DNA of 64,000 bases from Gammaproteobacteria bacterium (GTDB lineage: Bacteria; Pseudomonadota; Gammaproteobacteria; Thiotrichales; Thiotrichaceae): the NCBI GenBank assembly GCA_018822845.1, contig JAHJJD010000120.1, positions 1-64,000 of the forward strand, in the 5' to 3' direction. The notes below the pieces were generated by a model, which saw only the letters and a program-made list of their open reading frames with translations, had not been told where the DNA came from and made no database searches. Shown in pieces: positions 1-8,634 of the stretch (its first letter is position 1; the number at the start of each line of letters is the position of its first letter). The position numbers and the translations under genes are program-made.

Positions 1-2379
1 CATGGCATTAGCGGTCAAGGCCACGATGGGCAACTCCTTGAACCTGGCATCATCCAGACTGCGAATCCTGCGGGTAGCCTGGTAACCATCCAGCACCGGC
101 ATCTGGCAATCCATCAGCACCAGGTCGTAGCTCCGCTCCTGCACCATGCGCACGGCTTCTTCCCCGTTCCCGGCACAATCAGTTTGCCCGTAGCCCAGTT
201 TCTTCAACATCATCAGTGCGACTTTCCGGTTGACGAGATGATCTTCGACCAGCAGGATACGGATTTCCCCCCGTTCCGCAACCGTCAGTTCCGGCACGCC
301 AGCGGCATTGGCCACCTCCCCGGTTTTGGCCGCCACCTTGACGTCTGCTTCAATGCCAACTGCGGGTTTGGCTGCTGCTGCGGCGGCATCCTGTTGCGTG
401 GCCGCCCAACTGCGGGACAGGCGTTCCAGTTGTTTGACAACCTGGGAATGGCGGATGGGTTTAGCCAGCAAATGAATGGACTGCCCCAGGCGTATGTCCC
501 GCAGCGTTTGCATACGCTTGTTGCTGGCATAGAGAACCAGGGGAATCTCAGTGTGCGCACGGATGGCGCTGACCACGGCCTGTATGCCCAAAGGGTGACT
601 AGGCTGGTGGTAGATCATGTCGGCATCCAGCATGATCAGGTTGCATGCATGGTCTGTTTCCAGCATTTGCAGCAAGCCGCCCAGGCTACCGGTCATTACC
701 GGGCTGAGCCCCCACTGCTGCATTTGGTGGGCATAATGCTGGTTCAGTTCCGGGTCGTCACAGAGCATCAGCACCTTGAAACCTGCCGCTATCCGTAACA
801 GGGGCGGCGGCCCAAGCGCCTGCGCTTCCGCCGTGAACCAGAAGGTGGATCCCTTGCCCGGTTTACTGCTGACACCCATTTCCCCGCCCAGCAATTGCGC
901 CAGTTGTTTGCTGATGGCCAGCCCCAGACCCGTGCCACTATATTGACGGGTGCTGGAACCATCCAGTTGCGAGAAGGCCGTGAACAGTTTGGGCAGGTCT
1001 TCTTCATCAATGCCACAACCAGTATCGCGTATCTCGAAGCGCAGCAGCAGGGAATTACCCCGATTTTCGGCCACACTGACAGCCAGGATTACATGCCCCC
1101 TGGCGGTAAACTTGATGGCGTTACCCAGCAGGTTAAGCAGTATCTGGCGCAGGCGCACCGAGTCACTGAACAGGGCTGCGGGAACATCGGTGTCGATGAA
1201 GAAAGCCAACTCCACCCCTTTGTTGTGGGCGGATTCCCCCAGCAGGTTGACGACACCTTCGACCATGTTCAGCAGACCGAAACTGCCCTTGTAGATATTG
1301 AGTTTGCCCACCTCGATGCGGGAAAAATCGAGAATGTCATTAATAATCCGCAACAGGGTTTCGCCGCTTTGCTGCACGGTCTCGGTCAGGTCGCGCTGCT
1401 CGCGGTCGAGGCGTGTGCCCAGCAGCAAATGGCTCATGCCAATCACGCCATTCATGGGGGTGCGTAGTTCGTGGCTCATGTTGGCAAGGAATTCGGATTT
1501 CAGGCGCACAGACTCCAGCGCAGCATCATGCGCCTTTGCCAGTTCCGCCAGCAGCGCCTCCCGCTCCTCAATGCCTAGCGCCAGTTTCTGGTTGGCCTGG
1601 CGCGTTTCCTCGGTCGCCATGTGCGCCTCTCCCAGCGAACGGTGCAGGTTACGCAGGGCTACCGCCAACATGCCCAGCATCGCCACCCCCAAACCCACCA
1701 GCAACAGGAAAGATTTCTGCATCGCCGTCGCCGTCGCACGCTCGAAGCTGCCAGACTGCCGACTGATGGACAACACCCCGGCAAAGTCCCCCACCTTCCA
1801 GTCGGTTTTGGTGGTTCCCGCATAGCTGTTATGGCAACCGATGCAACTTGCCGTCATGCGGCTGGGCAATGCGTAACGCAGCAGGTTGTTTCCATCCTCA
1901 GCCTGCTCGATACGCCATACGGGCTTGTCCGGGGTTTTGGTAAGTTCGTTTAGTGCCCAGCGCTCGAAATCATCCTGCGCGCCCCCTTCTTTTTGCCAGG
2001 AGAACGGATGGTCGCTGTAAACCCGTAACTGATAGTGGGCATCACTGTCTTCTGCCAGGAACTTGCTGAGGTCGTCCACCAGGGCAGATGGCACCGGCAT
2101 GGCGTCCATCTGGTGATAGTCATGCGTCAGCGGAACGCCGTGTGCCTGGGCACGGGGGATGATCTGCTCCGAATAGAACAGGCGGAAACGGTTGATGCTT
2201 GTCGCAAATTCACGGGCTTCATAGACCGCCAGTTCCTCATTGATGTTGAGGTTTTGCCGGTAGCTGAACCAGAATATCACCGCAGCCCCCAACACCAGCA
2301 GGAATGACATGATGTACAGGATGTACCGGGTAAAAAAGCTGTGGGTGGTGGCCGTGCGTTTGTAATGTTCCAATGGCAT
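1..2379 (-). CDS. Hybrid sensor histidine kinase with c-type-haem Tll0287-like sensor domain (3' end outside window)
   Basis: About 793 residues can be read; the C-terminus runs off the left edge. A membrane segment lies at about residues 17-38. A periplasmic domain follows with CIGCH at 179-183, the haem motif of the DUF3365/Tll0287-like family, then a second membrane segment. Next come a HisKA phosphoacceptor region (NMSHELRTP), an ATPase domain with the GTGLGL lid motif, a degenerate receiver-like domain, and a true receiver ([17 protein letters not shown]). It probably senses redox or a small ligand through haem and phosphorylates itself. The start ATG at 2379 has only a weak ribosome site. 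No cognate regulator is visible nearby. The domain reading is solid; the signal is unknown. Confidence 0.85.
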   Translation of the reverse strand, partial: MPLEHYKRTATTHSFFTRYILYIMSFLLVLGAAVIFWFSYRQNLNINEELAVYEAREFATSINRFRLFYSEQIIPRAQAHGVPLTHDYHQMDAMPVPSALVDDLSKFLAEDSDAHYQLRVYSDHPFSWQKEGGAQDDFERWALNELTKTPDKPVWRIEQAEDGNNLLRYALPSRMTASCIGCHNSYAGTTKTDWKVGDFAGVLSISRQSGSFERATATAMQKSFLLLVGLGVAMLGMLAVALRNLHRSLGEAHMATEETRQANQKLALGIEEREALLAELAKAHDAALESVRLKSEFLANMSHELRTPMNGVIGMSHLLLGTRLDREQRDLTETVQQSGETLLRIINDILDFSRIEVGKLNIYKGSFGLLNMVEGVVNLLGESAHNKGVELAFFIDTDVPAALFSDSVRLRQILLNLLGNAIKFTARGHVILAVSVAENRGNSLLLRFEIRDTGCGIDEEDLPKLFTAFSQLDGSSTRQYSGTGLGLAISKQLAQLLGGEMGVSSKPGKGSTFWFTAEAQALGPPPLLRIAAGFKVLMLCDDPELNQHYAHQMQQWGLSPVMTGSLGGLLQMLETDHACNLIMLDADMIYHQPSHPLGIQAVVSAIRAHTEIPLVLYASNKRMQTLRDIRLGQSIHLLAKPIRHSQVVKQLERLSRSWAATQQDAAAAAAKPAVGIEADVKVAAKTGEVANAAGVPELTVAERGEIRILLVEDHLVNRKVALMMLKKLGYGQTDCAGNGEEAVRMVQERSYDLVLMDCQMPVLDGYQATRRIRSLDDARFKELPIVALTANAM

Positions 2380-2471
2380 GTTCAACTTCCCGGATTATTG
2401 TTGTTATTGGCTTCTGGTCATACCCGCTTGCCGGTATGACCAGGGTTTGGCCCCGCATATCGGGGACATGT

Positions 2472-3218
2472 TCATGCGCGGCAGGCCAGGATTTTGCGGA
2501 ACTCATCCAGCTTGCCCTTCAGTTTGGCCCGCTGGGTTTGCGACTGGATTCCGCTTATCGTGGAATCCAGCTTCCAGCTTGCCTGAATAATGGCTCCCAG
2601 TTGCTCCGCATTATTGTCACAGGCCGAGGCGGTTGGCGCAGGCGGCTGCGCAGCCCCCCCACATGTCACGCTATCACCATAGTTGCCCGTATACGCATTG
2701 CCACCCAGCCAGCCGATATTGGAAAACTCATTGCCTGGGTTGGTGCCTACCGAGTTCGGCAACTGGCTGAATGGGTCGCTGTTGCCCAGCAATGCAACGC
2801 CGGGTATACAGCCTGACGGACTCTTGAAGGAAAAAATACGCTTTTCCCTGCCTGCCGCCCAGCCGAAAGCAGGTGGCCTGCCGCCAGTGTAAAACAGCCC
2901 GAATGACAGGTAATCAGCCGCCGGGTTTTCCGCCGGGGCGTCCACCCGCGAATGGTTCGCCCAGTTTATCCCCTGCACCGAGCTCTGGATACTCCCTACC
3001 CCAAAATGGGCAGCACCCGTTGCGTGCGGCGCGACCAGGGTGACTTGCGCAGACAACGCCATGTCGGGCGAGGGTGTGGAGTCAGGTTTCATGTAGACCA
3101 CGTATTCATTGCTGGCCGCCTCGTAAGCGATACGGAATTGCACATTTGCAAGTACCGGGGAAGTCATCGCCATCATCGTCGCCATCATTCCCAGTTGGAT
3201 GGATGTTTTTGTTTTCAT
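2472..3218 (-). CDS. Secreted protein of unknown function
   Basis: The protein has 248 residues. I start it at ATG 3218 because AGAAGGAA sits just upstream; a longer in-frame extension lacks this. An N-terminal signal peptide ends near the sequence SPVLA. The rest has no family I recognise. It is rich in Gly, Pro, Asn and Ser, has a few cysteines late in the chain (CGGAAQ, ACDNN) and ends in a short basic helix. The promoter region holds the degenerate site of the CCAACC repeat family, with a TAAGTT -10 candidate. It may therefore be an exported member of the alcohol regulon, which is inference. Confidence 0.7.
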   Translation of the reverse strand: MKTKTSIQLGMMATMMAMTSPVLANVQFRIAYEAASNEYVVYMKPDSTPSPDMALSAQVTLVAPHATGAAHFGVGSIQSSVQGINWANHSRVDAPAENPAADYLSFGLFYTGGRPPAFGWAAGREKRIFSFKSPSGCIPGVALLGNSDPFSQLPNSVGTNPGNEFSNIGWLGGNAYTGNYGDSVTCGGAAQPPAPTASACDNNAEQLGAIIQASWKLDSTISGIQSQTQRAKLKGKLDEFRKILACRA

Positions 3219-3267
3219 GACACTATTCCTTCTGTAATGGATTTGCTGTTGTTTGCCTACGACTCCC

Positions 3268-3326
3268 AACTTACAGAAAGGGGGTTTATGAAAGGTTGGA
3301 AAAGCGATGCTATCCTTCCAACCTTT
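3268..3326 (-). promoter_or_regulatory. Degenerate CCAACC-type promoter site and 11-bp inverted repeat
   Basis: On the minus strand CCAACC (3299-3294) is followed 11 bp on by TAAACC (3288-3283) and, after 9 bp, by TAAGTT (3273-3268). That is the geometry of the twelve better sites in this window. The half-site is also one arm of a perfect 11-bp inverted repeat, AAAGGTTGGAA (3291-3301) and TTCCAACCTTT (3316-3326), with a 14-bp spacer. The inverted repeat lies just past the stop codon of the regulator gene and could also act as a weak terminator. Confidence 0.5.
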
Positions 3327-3335
3327 TATAAACGC

Positions 3336-4559
3336 TCATCCAGTAGGCAGCAGGTCATGGGAAGCGGCCTGTTCCATCAGCTCCAGCAAGCGTTCCCGAA
3401 TGAGCGGCAGACCCAGCGGGTTGGCTGCATTGTCGATCAGTATCCGGGGGTCATGGCAGGCATACAGCAGCTCCTCCATGCCAGCCTCAATATGGTTGCG
3501 CCACTCTTCGATCGCCGGAGCCGTGGATGTCGGCAGCAATTCACCCTGGTACAACTTGAGTGCTTCCACCATGCTCCGCCGCTGGATGATGCCGGACAAT
3601 TCGCTGAAATCCGCCCATACAGGCATGAGCAAACGGTAGGGATGGGAACTGATCTGCCCGTTCAGCAGCTGGCGCAACTGGGTAATAATGGTCTTGATGG
3701 TGGCGTGGCTGCTGGAAGCATCCCTGTACAGACAGGCATGCAAAGCCTCCAGCAACAGCCCTTCCGGGTTTAACGCGAGGATGCAGAGGATTTCAAGCTG
3801 GCGTAGGGAAAGATGCACGGGTTTACCCTGGAACAATACCGAAGGTTGCCCCAAAGCATGGATTTCCAGTTCAGCCAGCGGCAGGCGTGCGGGCAAGCGC
3901 AGGGCAATGGCCTGGGCCAGATGGCTGACGGCTTCTTCAATCAAGGGGTTGTGGCGCTGCCAGCCCGTTGACATATCCAGTACGCCGACCAGTTGACCGG
4001 ACTGCGGATGAATGATGGGCGACGCATAACAGACAATGTCATGGCAGGCAGACAAATAATGTTCCGCCGCAAATACGGTGCAAGGCTGTTTCAGGTTCAG
4101 GGCAAGGCTGATGGCGTTGGCCCCTGCCCTGTGTTCCGCCCAATGGCTGCCGGGAGTGAATTGGATGGCTTCCACAAATGGCTGCAAACGTCTGCTTGCC
4201 GTAGTCCACAGCAGCCTGCCCTGAGGATCGGCGATGGCGGCTGCCAGCGGGCTTTCCCGCGCCAATTGGGTGATTTGTTTAATTTCCGGCACCGCTGCCG
4301 GGCGCAAGGGAGACGCCTCCCAGGCAAGCCTGGCTGCGTATGCGTCACCGTTGGGGGCACTTTCCAGCTGGTGGAGGGAATGGTGGGTGCGCCACCAGGA
4401 TGCAACAATGTCCGCATTCACCCGATGGGAACACTGCCCATTGCAGTGGGGCTGCTTCTCACAAAGGGGCTGTCCGTTGAAAAAACGTTCTTTCTGTAGC
4501 TCGATTTTTTTGCGGCGCTGGAGCAATCCAGCGTGAATCTTGCTTATTTTTCTTAGCAT
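3336..4559 (-). CDS. GAF-domain / winged-helix transcriptional regulator, paralogue 1
   Basis: This is one of three paralogues in the window (others at 8635-9813 and 52217-53389). The middle is an AcoR-like GAF domain with the family's HW-E-x-x-G-x-NAI, VFAAEHYL and SPIIHPQSGQLVGVLDMS blocks. AcoR proteins continue with an AAA+ domain; here the C-terminus is instead a winged-helix-like segment (LRQLEILCILALNPEG) and a stretch resembling the BTAD activation domain (LYQGELLP, EEWRNHIEAG). The start is uncertain. ATG 4559 gives 407 residues, close to the paralogues, but the frame stays open to 4649. This copy is the most diverged, having GANAI where the others have GTNA(I/V), and no CCAACC repeat lies upstream. 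Confidence 0.8.
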   Translation of the reverse strand: MLRKISKIHAGLLQRRKKIELQKERFFNGQPLCEKQPHCNGQCSHRVNADIVASWWRTHHSLHQLESAPNGDAYAARLAWEASPLRPAAVPEIKQITQLARESPLAAAIADPQGRLLWTTASRRLQPFVEAIQFTPGSHWAEHRAGANAISLALNLKQPCTVFAAEHYLSACHDIVCYASPIIHPQSGQLVGVLDMSTGWQRHNPLIEEAVSHLAQAIALRLPARLPLAELEIHALGQPSVLFQGKPVHLSLRQLEILCILALNPEGLLLEALHACLYRDASSSHATIKTIITQLRQLLNGQISSHPYRLLMPVWADFSELSGIIQRRSMVEALKLYQGELLPTSTAPAIEEWRNHIEAGMEELLYACHDPRILIDNAANPLGLPLIRERLLELMEQAASHDLLPTG

Positions 4560-4730
4560 CTTGCACAACTGACACTTATTGTTTGTTGGCATCAAGCTTA
4601 AAACGTTCTGGATAGTGGGGCAAGTAGTCATAAATTTTATTTTACGCAAATCTGATTGACAATTAATGGATAATGCACAAAAATTGGGTTGACATCCTCC
4701 CCGATCTGCAAACTTTCAGGATTCAAGCCC

Positions 4731-5351
4731 ATGAGCGAACAGGAATACCAACACCCCAGTGAGTACGCCCCTGATTTAAAACAGGAATATCTGGTAGAGC
4801 TGTGCAACGAGATATTGAATGTTGTGGAACAGGCGCTCGTCACAGCCGGGACTGAACACGATACCGCCTGGACGAGAGGTACGCTGGCCTATGGCCGGGT
4901 GCAGGGTTTCTTCCAGAAACTGCAAAAATCCCACAGCAAACCGTGGGTGACGCTCGCCAACAAAACCATGGATTTCACCTTCAAGGTAGGCAATACCTAC
5001 GTCCAGTTTGTGATGGATGACCCCTTCGCGCCGAAGAAAATCCACCGCCTGAAAGCCAATTCCATTGAGCAGATGAGCCTTGAACTGGAGCCGGAGCCCG
5101 ACGTTGTGGCGTGGCGATTGTTTGTGGACAGGAACTATGACGATGAATTCCTTGGCCTGAACGCCGTCCTGGTCGGTTTTGACATCAACCAGAACCCCGT
5201 ATGCATCTGGCGTCACGACGAGGTCGCCAGCATTCCGATGAAAACCGGCGACAAACCTGCCGAAGTATTCATCGAGGACGCGCCCTTGCAAAGACGCACT
5301 TCCCAAAGCAAACCTGCGGATGATGGCCTGAAGCATGAAGCGGCAAACTGA
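4731..5351 (+). CDS. Hypothetical protein paired with an XRE/ImmA-type gene
   Basis: The protein has 206 residues from ATG 4731 and no signal peptide or membrane segment. I do not recognise the family. It is acidic and soluble, with a mixed alpha/beta look. Its stop overlaps the start of the XRE/ImmA gene by 17 bases, so the two are translated as a unit. Such two-gene units, a short upstream protein with an HTH-metalloprotease, are common in stress-response or toxin-antitoxin-like loci. Whether this one is a toxin, a substrate or a partner cannot be told from sequence. Confidence 0.65.
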   Translation: MSEQEYQHPSEYAPDLKQEYLVELCNEILNVVEQALVTAGTEHDTAWTRGTLAYGRVQGFFQKLQKSHSKPWVTLANKTMDFTFKVGNTYVQFVMDDPFAPKKIHRLKANSIEQMSLELEPEPDVVAWRLFVDRNYDDEFLGLNAVLVGFDINQNPVCIWRHDEVASIPMKTGDKPAEVFIEDAPLQRRTSQSKPADDGLKHEAAN

Positions 5352-6441
5352 ACACGCCTTTTACCACGACAAGCTGAAGCTGGCGCGGCTGGCGGCGGGC
5401 AAGTCTTATCTGGATATTGGCGAAATGCTGGGCGTGACCCGCCAGTACGCCCATAAGCTGGAAGTCAACGCCGTCCCGTCGGACAGCCAGATCCAGTTGC
5501 TGGCTGAGCATCTGCTGGTGACGGAAGGTTTTTTTTTCACCCCCAGAAAGCGCCCCTTGGAACTGGAACAGTGCCATTTTCGCAGTGTGCGCAGTTCGAC
5601 GCAGACGCTCAAGAGAATGATTGCCGCGCAGGTCGAGATTTTTGAGGGCATCGCCAGCCATCTGGAAGACGAAGTGGCATTCCCCCCCATCAGCATCCCG
5701 GATATTGGCAACGCCGACATTAGCGGCATCGACAGCATTGAACGTCTGGCCGAACGCTTCCGGCGCGAACTGGATCTGGGTCTGGGGCCTGTTTCCAACA
5801 TGACCAAGCTGGCGGAAAAAGTGGGCGCGCTGGTGATCAATGTAGCCGAAGCTGACGATCGGGTGGACGCTTTTTCGCTGTTCAACGAACGCCCGCTGAT
5901 CGTGCGCAACACGACGAAACTGAACCCCTGTCGCCTGCGCTTCGATATTGCGCATGAAACCGGGCATCTGGTGCTGCACCAAGGCATGGAAACCGGGTGC
6001 AGGTTGACCGAGGAACAGGCCAACCAGTTCGCCAGTGCCTTGCTGATGCCGAGGACATCCTTTTCCGCCGAATTTCCCCGGATGCGCGGGCGTTACCTGA
6101 ACTGGCCTGCGCTGAAAGAGATGAAACTGCGTTGGCGGGTCAGCTTCAAAGCATTGATCTACCGGGCCAGCAAGCTTGGCCTGTTGACACCCGATCAGGC
6201 CAAATCGGGTTTTGTGTATTTGTCCCGGCATGGTTATACCAAGACCGAAGAGCTTGACGAGCAGATACCGCTGGAAGAACCAAGCATGGTGCAGCGGGCG
6301 ATTGACTTGCTCGATTATTCGACGTGGAAAAGAGTACTGGAAAGCAGCGGGTTGACCCGTGAGGCAGTCACTTCGCGTTATTTGCTGGCTGTGCCCAAAC
6401 CACACTTGAGTCTTGTCCGTGCAGGGAGGATGGGATATTGA
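5335..6441 (+). CDS. XRE-family HTH regulator fused to ImmA/IrrE metallopeptidase
   Basis: The protein has 368 residues. Residues 12-62 form an XRE helix-turn-helix (DIGEMLGVTRQYAHKLE). Residues 150-260 form an ImmA/IrrE (COG2856) zinc peptidase with HETGH at 207-211 and a downstream EEQANQFASALLMP block supplying the third ligand region. Known relatives cleave or inactivate repressors under stress, or work as antitoxin-like regulators of the preceding gene. The tight overlap with 4731-5351 suggests that gene is its partner. The next gene remnants downstream are broken, so the pair sits in an accessory patch. Confidence 0.9.
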   Translation: MKRQTEHAFYHDKLKLARLAAGKSYLDIGEMLGVTRQYAHKLEVNAVPSDSQIQLLAEHLLVTEGFFFTPRKRPLELEQCHFRSVRSSTQTLKRMIAAQVEIFEGIASHLEDEVAFPPISIPDIGNADISGIDSIERLAERFRRELDLGLGPVSNMTKLAEKVGALVINVAEADDRVDAFSLFNERPLIVRNTTKLNPCRLRFDIAHETGHLVLHQGMETGCRLTEEQANQFASALLMPRTSFSAEFPRMRGRYLNWPALKEMKLRWRVSFKALIYRASKLGLLTPDQAKSGFVYLSRHGYTKTEELDEQIPLEEPSMVQRAIDLLDYSTWKRVLESSGLTREAVTSRYLLAVPKPHLSLVRAGRMGY

Positions 6442-6469
6442 AGGGAAACGCCATGTAACAACCGCCAAC

Positions 6470-7001
6470 ACCGGCAATGGATTCTGGAAAGCGTCGGCAA
6501 TACCACCGATGCAGAACTGCTGTTTCCCTGAACCCTTCCTCAAGGCCGACACCCGTTTCTACAACCGTTGGCAGCAATTGCGCCAGCAACAACTGATCCA
6601 GGAAGACATCCGCGACACCAATACGGTGCAGGACATTGCGCATCTGGATGTACTCGCCACTATCCTGCGCGAACAGAGTGGGCAGGTGATGCGTTACAGC
6701 ACATTGGCCAACCAGATCAATTCACGGGCTGGGCAATTACCAACTGCACTACCTGCGCACCAAAGACCAGAAAGAAGTCGATTTCCTCATCAGCCGCGAT
6801 AACCAGCCATGGTTGCTGGTGGAGGTAAAAACCTCCGCCAGCCAGCCACTCAACAAACATCTGGGCTGGTTTCAGGAACAACTGGGGGCAGAACATGCCT
6901 TGCAGGTGGTGATGGATATGCCATATGTGGAAGCGGATTGCTTTGCGGTGGGAAAGCCGGTGAAAGTGCCAGTGGAGACGTTGTTGATGCGGCTGGTTTG
7001 A
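6470..7001 (+). pseudogene. Remnant of a DUF4143-containing AAA-type ATPase
   Basis: Two frames carry matching pieces. Roughly 6550-6735 encodes a stretch typical of the DUF4143 family (IQEDIRDTNTVQDIAHLDVL, LREQSGQVMRYSTLANQI). Roughly 6738-7001, in another frame, encodes its C-terminal nuclease-like end (YQLHYLRTKDQKEVDFLI, PWLLVEVKTSASQPL). The DNA-binding and central section that normally joins them is missing, so there is an internal deletion with a frame change. The P-loop domain is absent. An unrelated short frame just upstream (WILESVGNTTDAELLFP, then stop) may be the end of yet another gene. Confidence 0.7.
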
Positions 7002-7041
7002 AGCATCATAACCGATGTACGGGAGCACAGGAGACAATGCT

Positions 7042-7281
7042 ATGCAAGCCAAGACTAAACGCACCCTCGAAATCAAAATCCTCACCGAAAGCGGAGGCCG
7101 CCTAATGCCCTGTAGCACAACACAGGGAGCATTGTTGCCCGACAACGCACTGCCCCCCAAAGACACCCGCACACAATGGCCTGAAAACTACTTCAACCTG
7201 TTCGGCTCATGGGAAGGCGAACCCTTACAACGACCAGAACAAAGTCACGATGAACAGCAGCCATCAGATGAGCAGGCGTAA
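7042..7281 (+). CDS. Small hypothetical protein, possibly antitoxin-like
   Basis: The protein has 79 residues from ATG 7042, preceded by CAGGAGAC. It is soluble and acidic at the C-terminus. The segment WPENYFNLFGSWEGEPLQRP resembles the tails of some small antitoxin-like proteins, but I cannot assign a family. It lies between two gene remnants. No toxin gene is intact next to it. It may be a survivor of a lost module. Confidence 0.4.
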   Translation: MQAKTKRTLEIKILTESGGRLMPCSTTQGALLPDNALPPKDTRTQWPENYFNLFGSWEGEPLQRPEQSHDEQQPSDEQA

Positions 7282-7301
7282 TAAATGTTAGCCACCCCTG
7301 A

Positions 7302-8297
7302 CCATCTCCACCGCGAAGCCTGCCAACAGTCGCCATCATTCCTCGCTCGTTCTGCAACGGCAGCTACTACCGCCCATTCCGCGAGCTACTGCTGAAACAG
7401 TGCGCTATTCGCCATATCCACCTATTTGAAAGTCGCAGCAAAGCCTTCGGCGCAGACGACGTATTGCAGGAAAACATCATCATCCACCTGTGCAAAGGCG
7501 TGGAACAGGGCAAAGTCACCGTTTCCACTTCGCACGACGCCAGCTTTGCCGACTATCAGGAAACCCGCTTCGACTTTGCCGCCATCGTCAAGCTGGACGA
7601 TGCAGAGCGATTCATCCACATCCCAACCAGCCTGCATGAGACAGACATACCTGCCATTTGCACCCATACCCTGCAAACAATAGGGCTGGAAGTCTGCACT
7701 GGCCCTGTGGTCGATTTCCGCCTGAAGGAGTGCTGGAGCGAACAGCTCGCAGCCAACACAGCACCGCTGCTATACCCGTACCATTTCAGTACTGGAGAGT
7801 TGGTCTGGCCGAAGCAGCACAAAAAGAAGCCCAATGCCCTGCACCTGACGCCGACCTCCCGCAAATGGCTGATGCCCAAAGGGCATTACGTGCTGGTCAA
7901 ACGCTTCTCCTCCAAGGAAGAACGCCGCCGCGTCGTTGCCTACCACCTGACGCCGGATATGCTGGACAGCGAACTGATCGGTTTTGAAAACCACTGGAAC
8001 ATCTTCCACATCGGCAAAGCAGGGCTGGATGCTACGCTGGCAAGTGGCTTGGCAACATTCCTCAATTCCACCGTATTGGATGACTGGTTCCGCGTGTTTT
8101 CTGGTCACACTCAGGTCAACGCCACCGACTTGCGTACCCTGCGTTACCCCAGCCAAGCGCAATTGCTGGAACTCGGCAAACTCGCTGCGAACTGCGCTAC
8201 CCTTGACCAAACCACCATCGACCAACTGCTTGCAAGTTTTAGGGCCGTATACAATGTAAGAGGATTCAGTTCATGCCCAAACAATCCGAATACCTAA
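7302..8297 (+). pseudogene. C-terminal fragment of a type II restriction-modification DNA methylase
   Basis: The open frame begins without a start codon after a stop at 7299. It encodes the late part of an Eco57I-like adenine methylase: VAIIPRSFCNGSYYRPFREL, HLFESRSKAFGADDVLQENI, then the specificity region to about residue 330. The SAM-binding and NPPY catalytic motifs would lie upstream and are missing. The last residues (from about FRAVYNVRG) look unrelated and overlap the TfoX start, so the 3' end is probably a junction too. It cannot be an active methylase. No restriction enzyme gene is nearby. Confidence 0.75.
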
Positions 8298-8629
8298 CCT
8301 ACCTGCTCGAACTGCTCGCCCCGCTCGGGCAAATCACTTCCCGTTCCATGTTCGGCGGCTACGGCCTTTATCGCGACGACGTAATGTTCGCCCTCGTGGC
8401 CTACGAAACCCTGTACTTCAAAGTCACTGCTGATAATCAGGCCGATTACGAACAGGCTGGCAGCCAGCCTTTCACCTACAGCAAAAAGGACGGCAAGGCC
8501 ACCGTCATGTCCTACTGGGAAGTCCCGACAGACCTGCTGGAAGATCAGGAACAGCTACTGGAATGGGCACGTAAGGCGTATACGACGGCACTCAAGAACA
8601 AAGCCCCTCCACGCAGCCGCAAGCCTTAG
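8273..8629 (+). CDS. TfoX/Sxy N-terminal domain protein
   Basis: The protein has 118 residues. It matches the TfoX N-terminal domain, with the SMFGGYGLY block at about 22-30, LYFKV in the middle and a helical C-terminus. TfoX/Sxy proteins influence competence genes in Haemophilus and Vibrio, but many stand-alone N-terminal proteins like this one have no known role. The start overlaps the end of the methylase fragment by 25 bases; GTAAGAGGATTC upstream gives a plausible ribosome site. Confidence 0.85.
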   Translation: MPKQSEYLTYLLELLAPLGQITSRSMFGGYGLYRDDVMFALVAYETLYFKVTADNQADYEQAGSQPFTYSKKDGKATVMSYWEVPTDLLEDQEQLLEWARKAYTTALKNKAPPRSRKP

Positions 8630-8634
8630 CGCAT

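Noticed and set aside
184-1467. Long plus-strand open frames over the sensor kinase
   Set aside because: They are antisense to a clear kinase with all motifs; their peptides match nothing and have no ribosome sites.
3318-3349. CCAACC on the plus strand with a degenerate second half and TAGGCA as possible promoter
   Set aside because: It would transcribe antisense into regulator 1 with no gene downstream; it is better explained as the second arm of the inverted repeat.
4656-4694. Two TTGACA boxes and GATAAT upstream of the 4731 gene
   Set aside because: No pair has a 16-18 bp spacer, so a sigma-70 promoter cannot be called.
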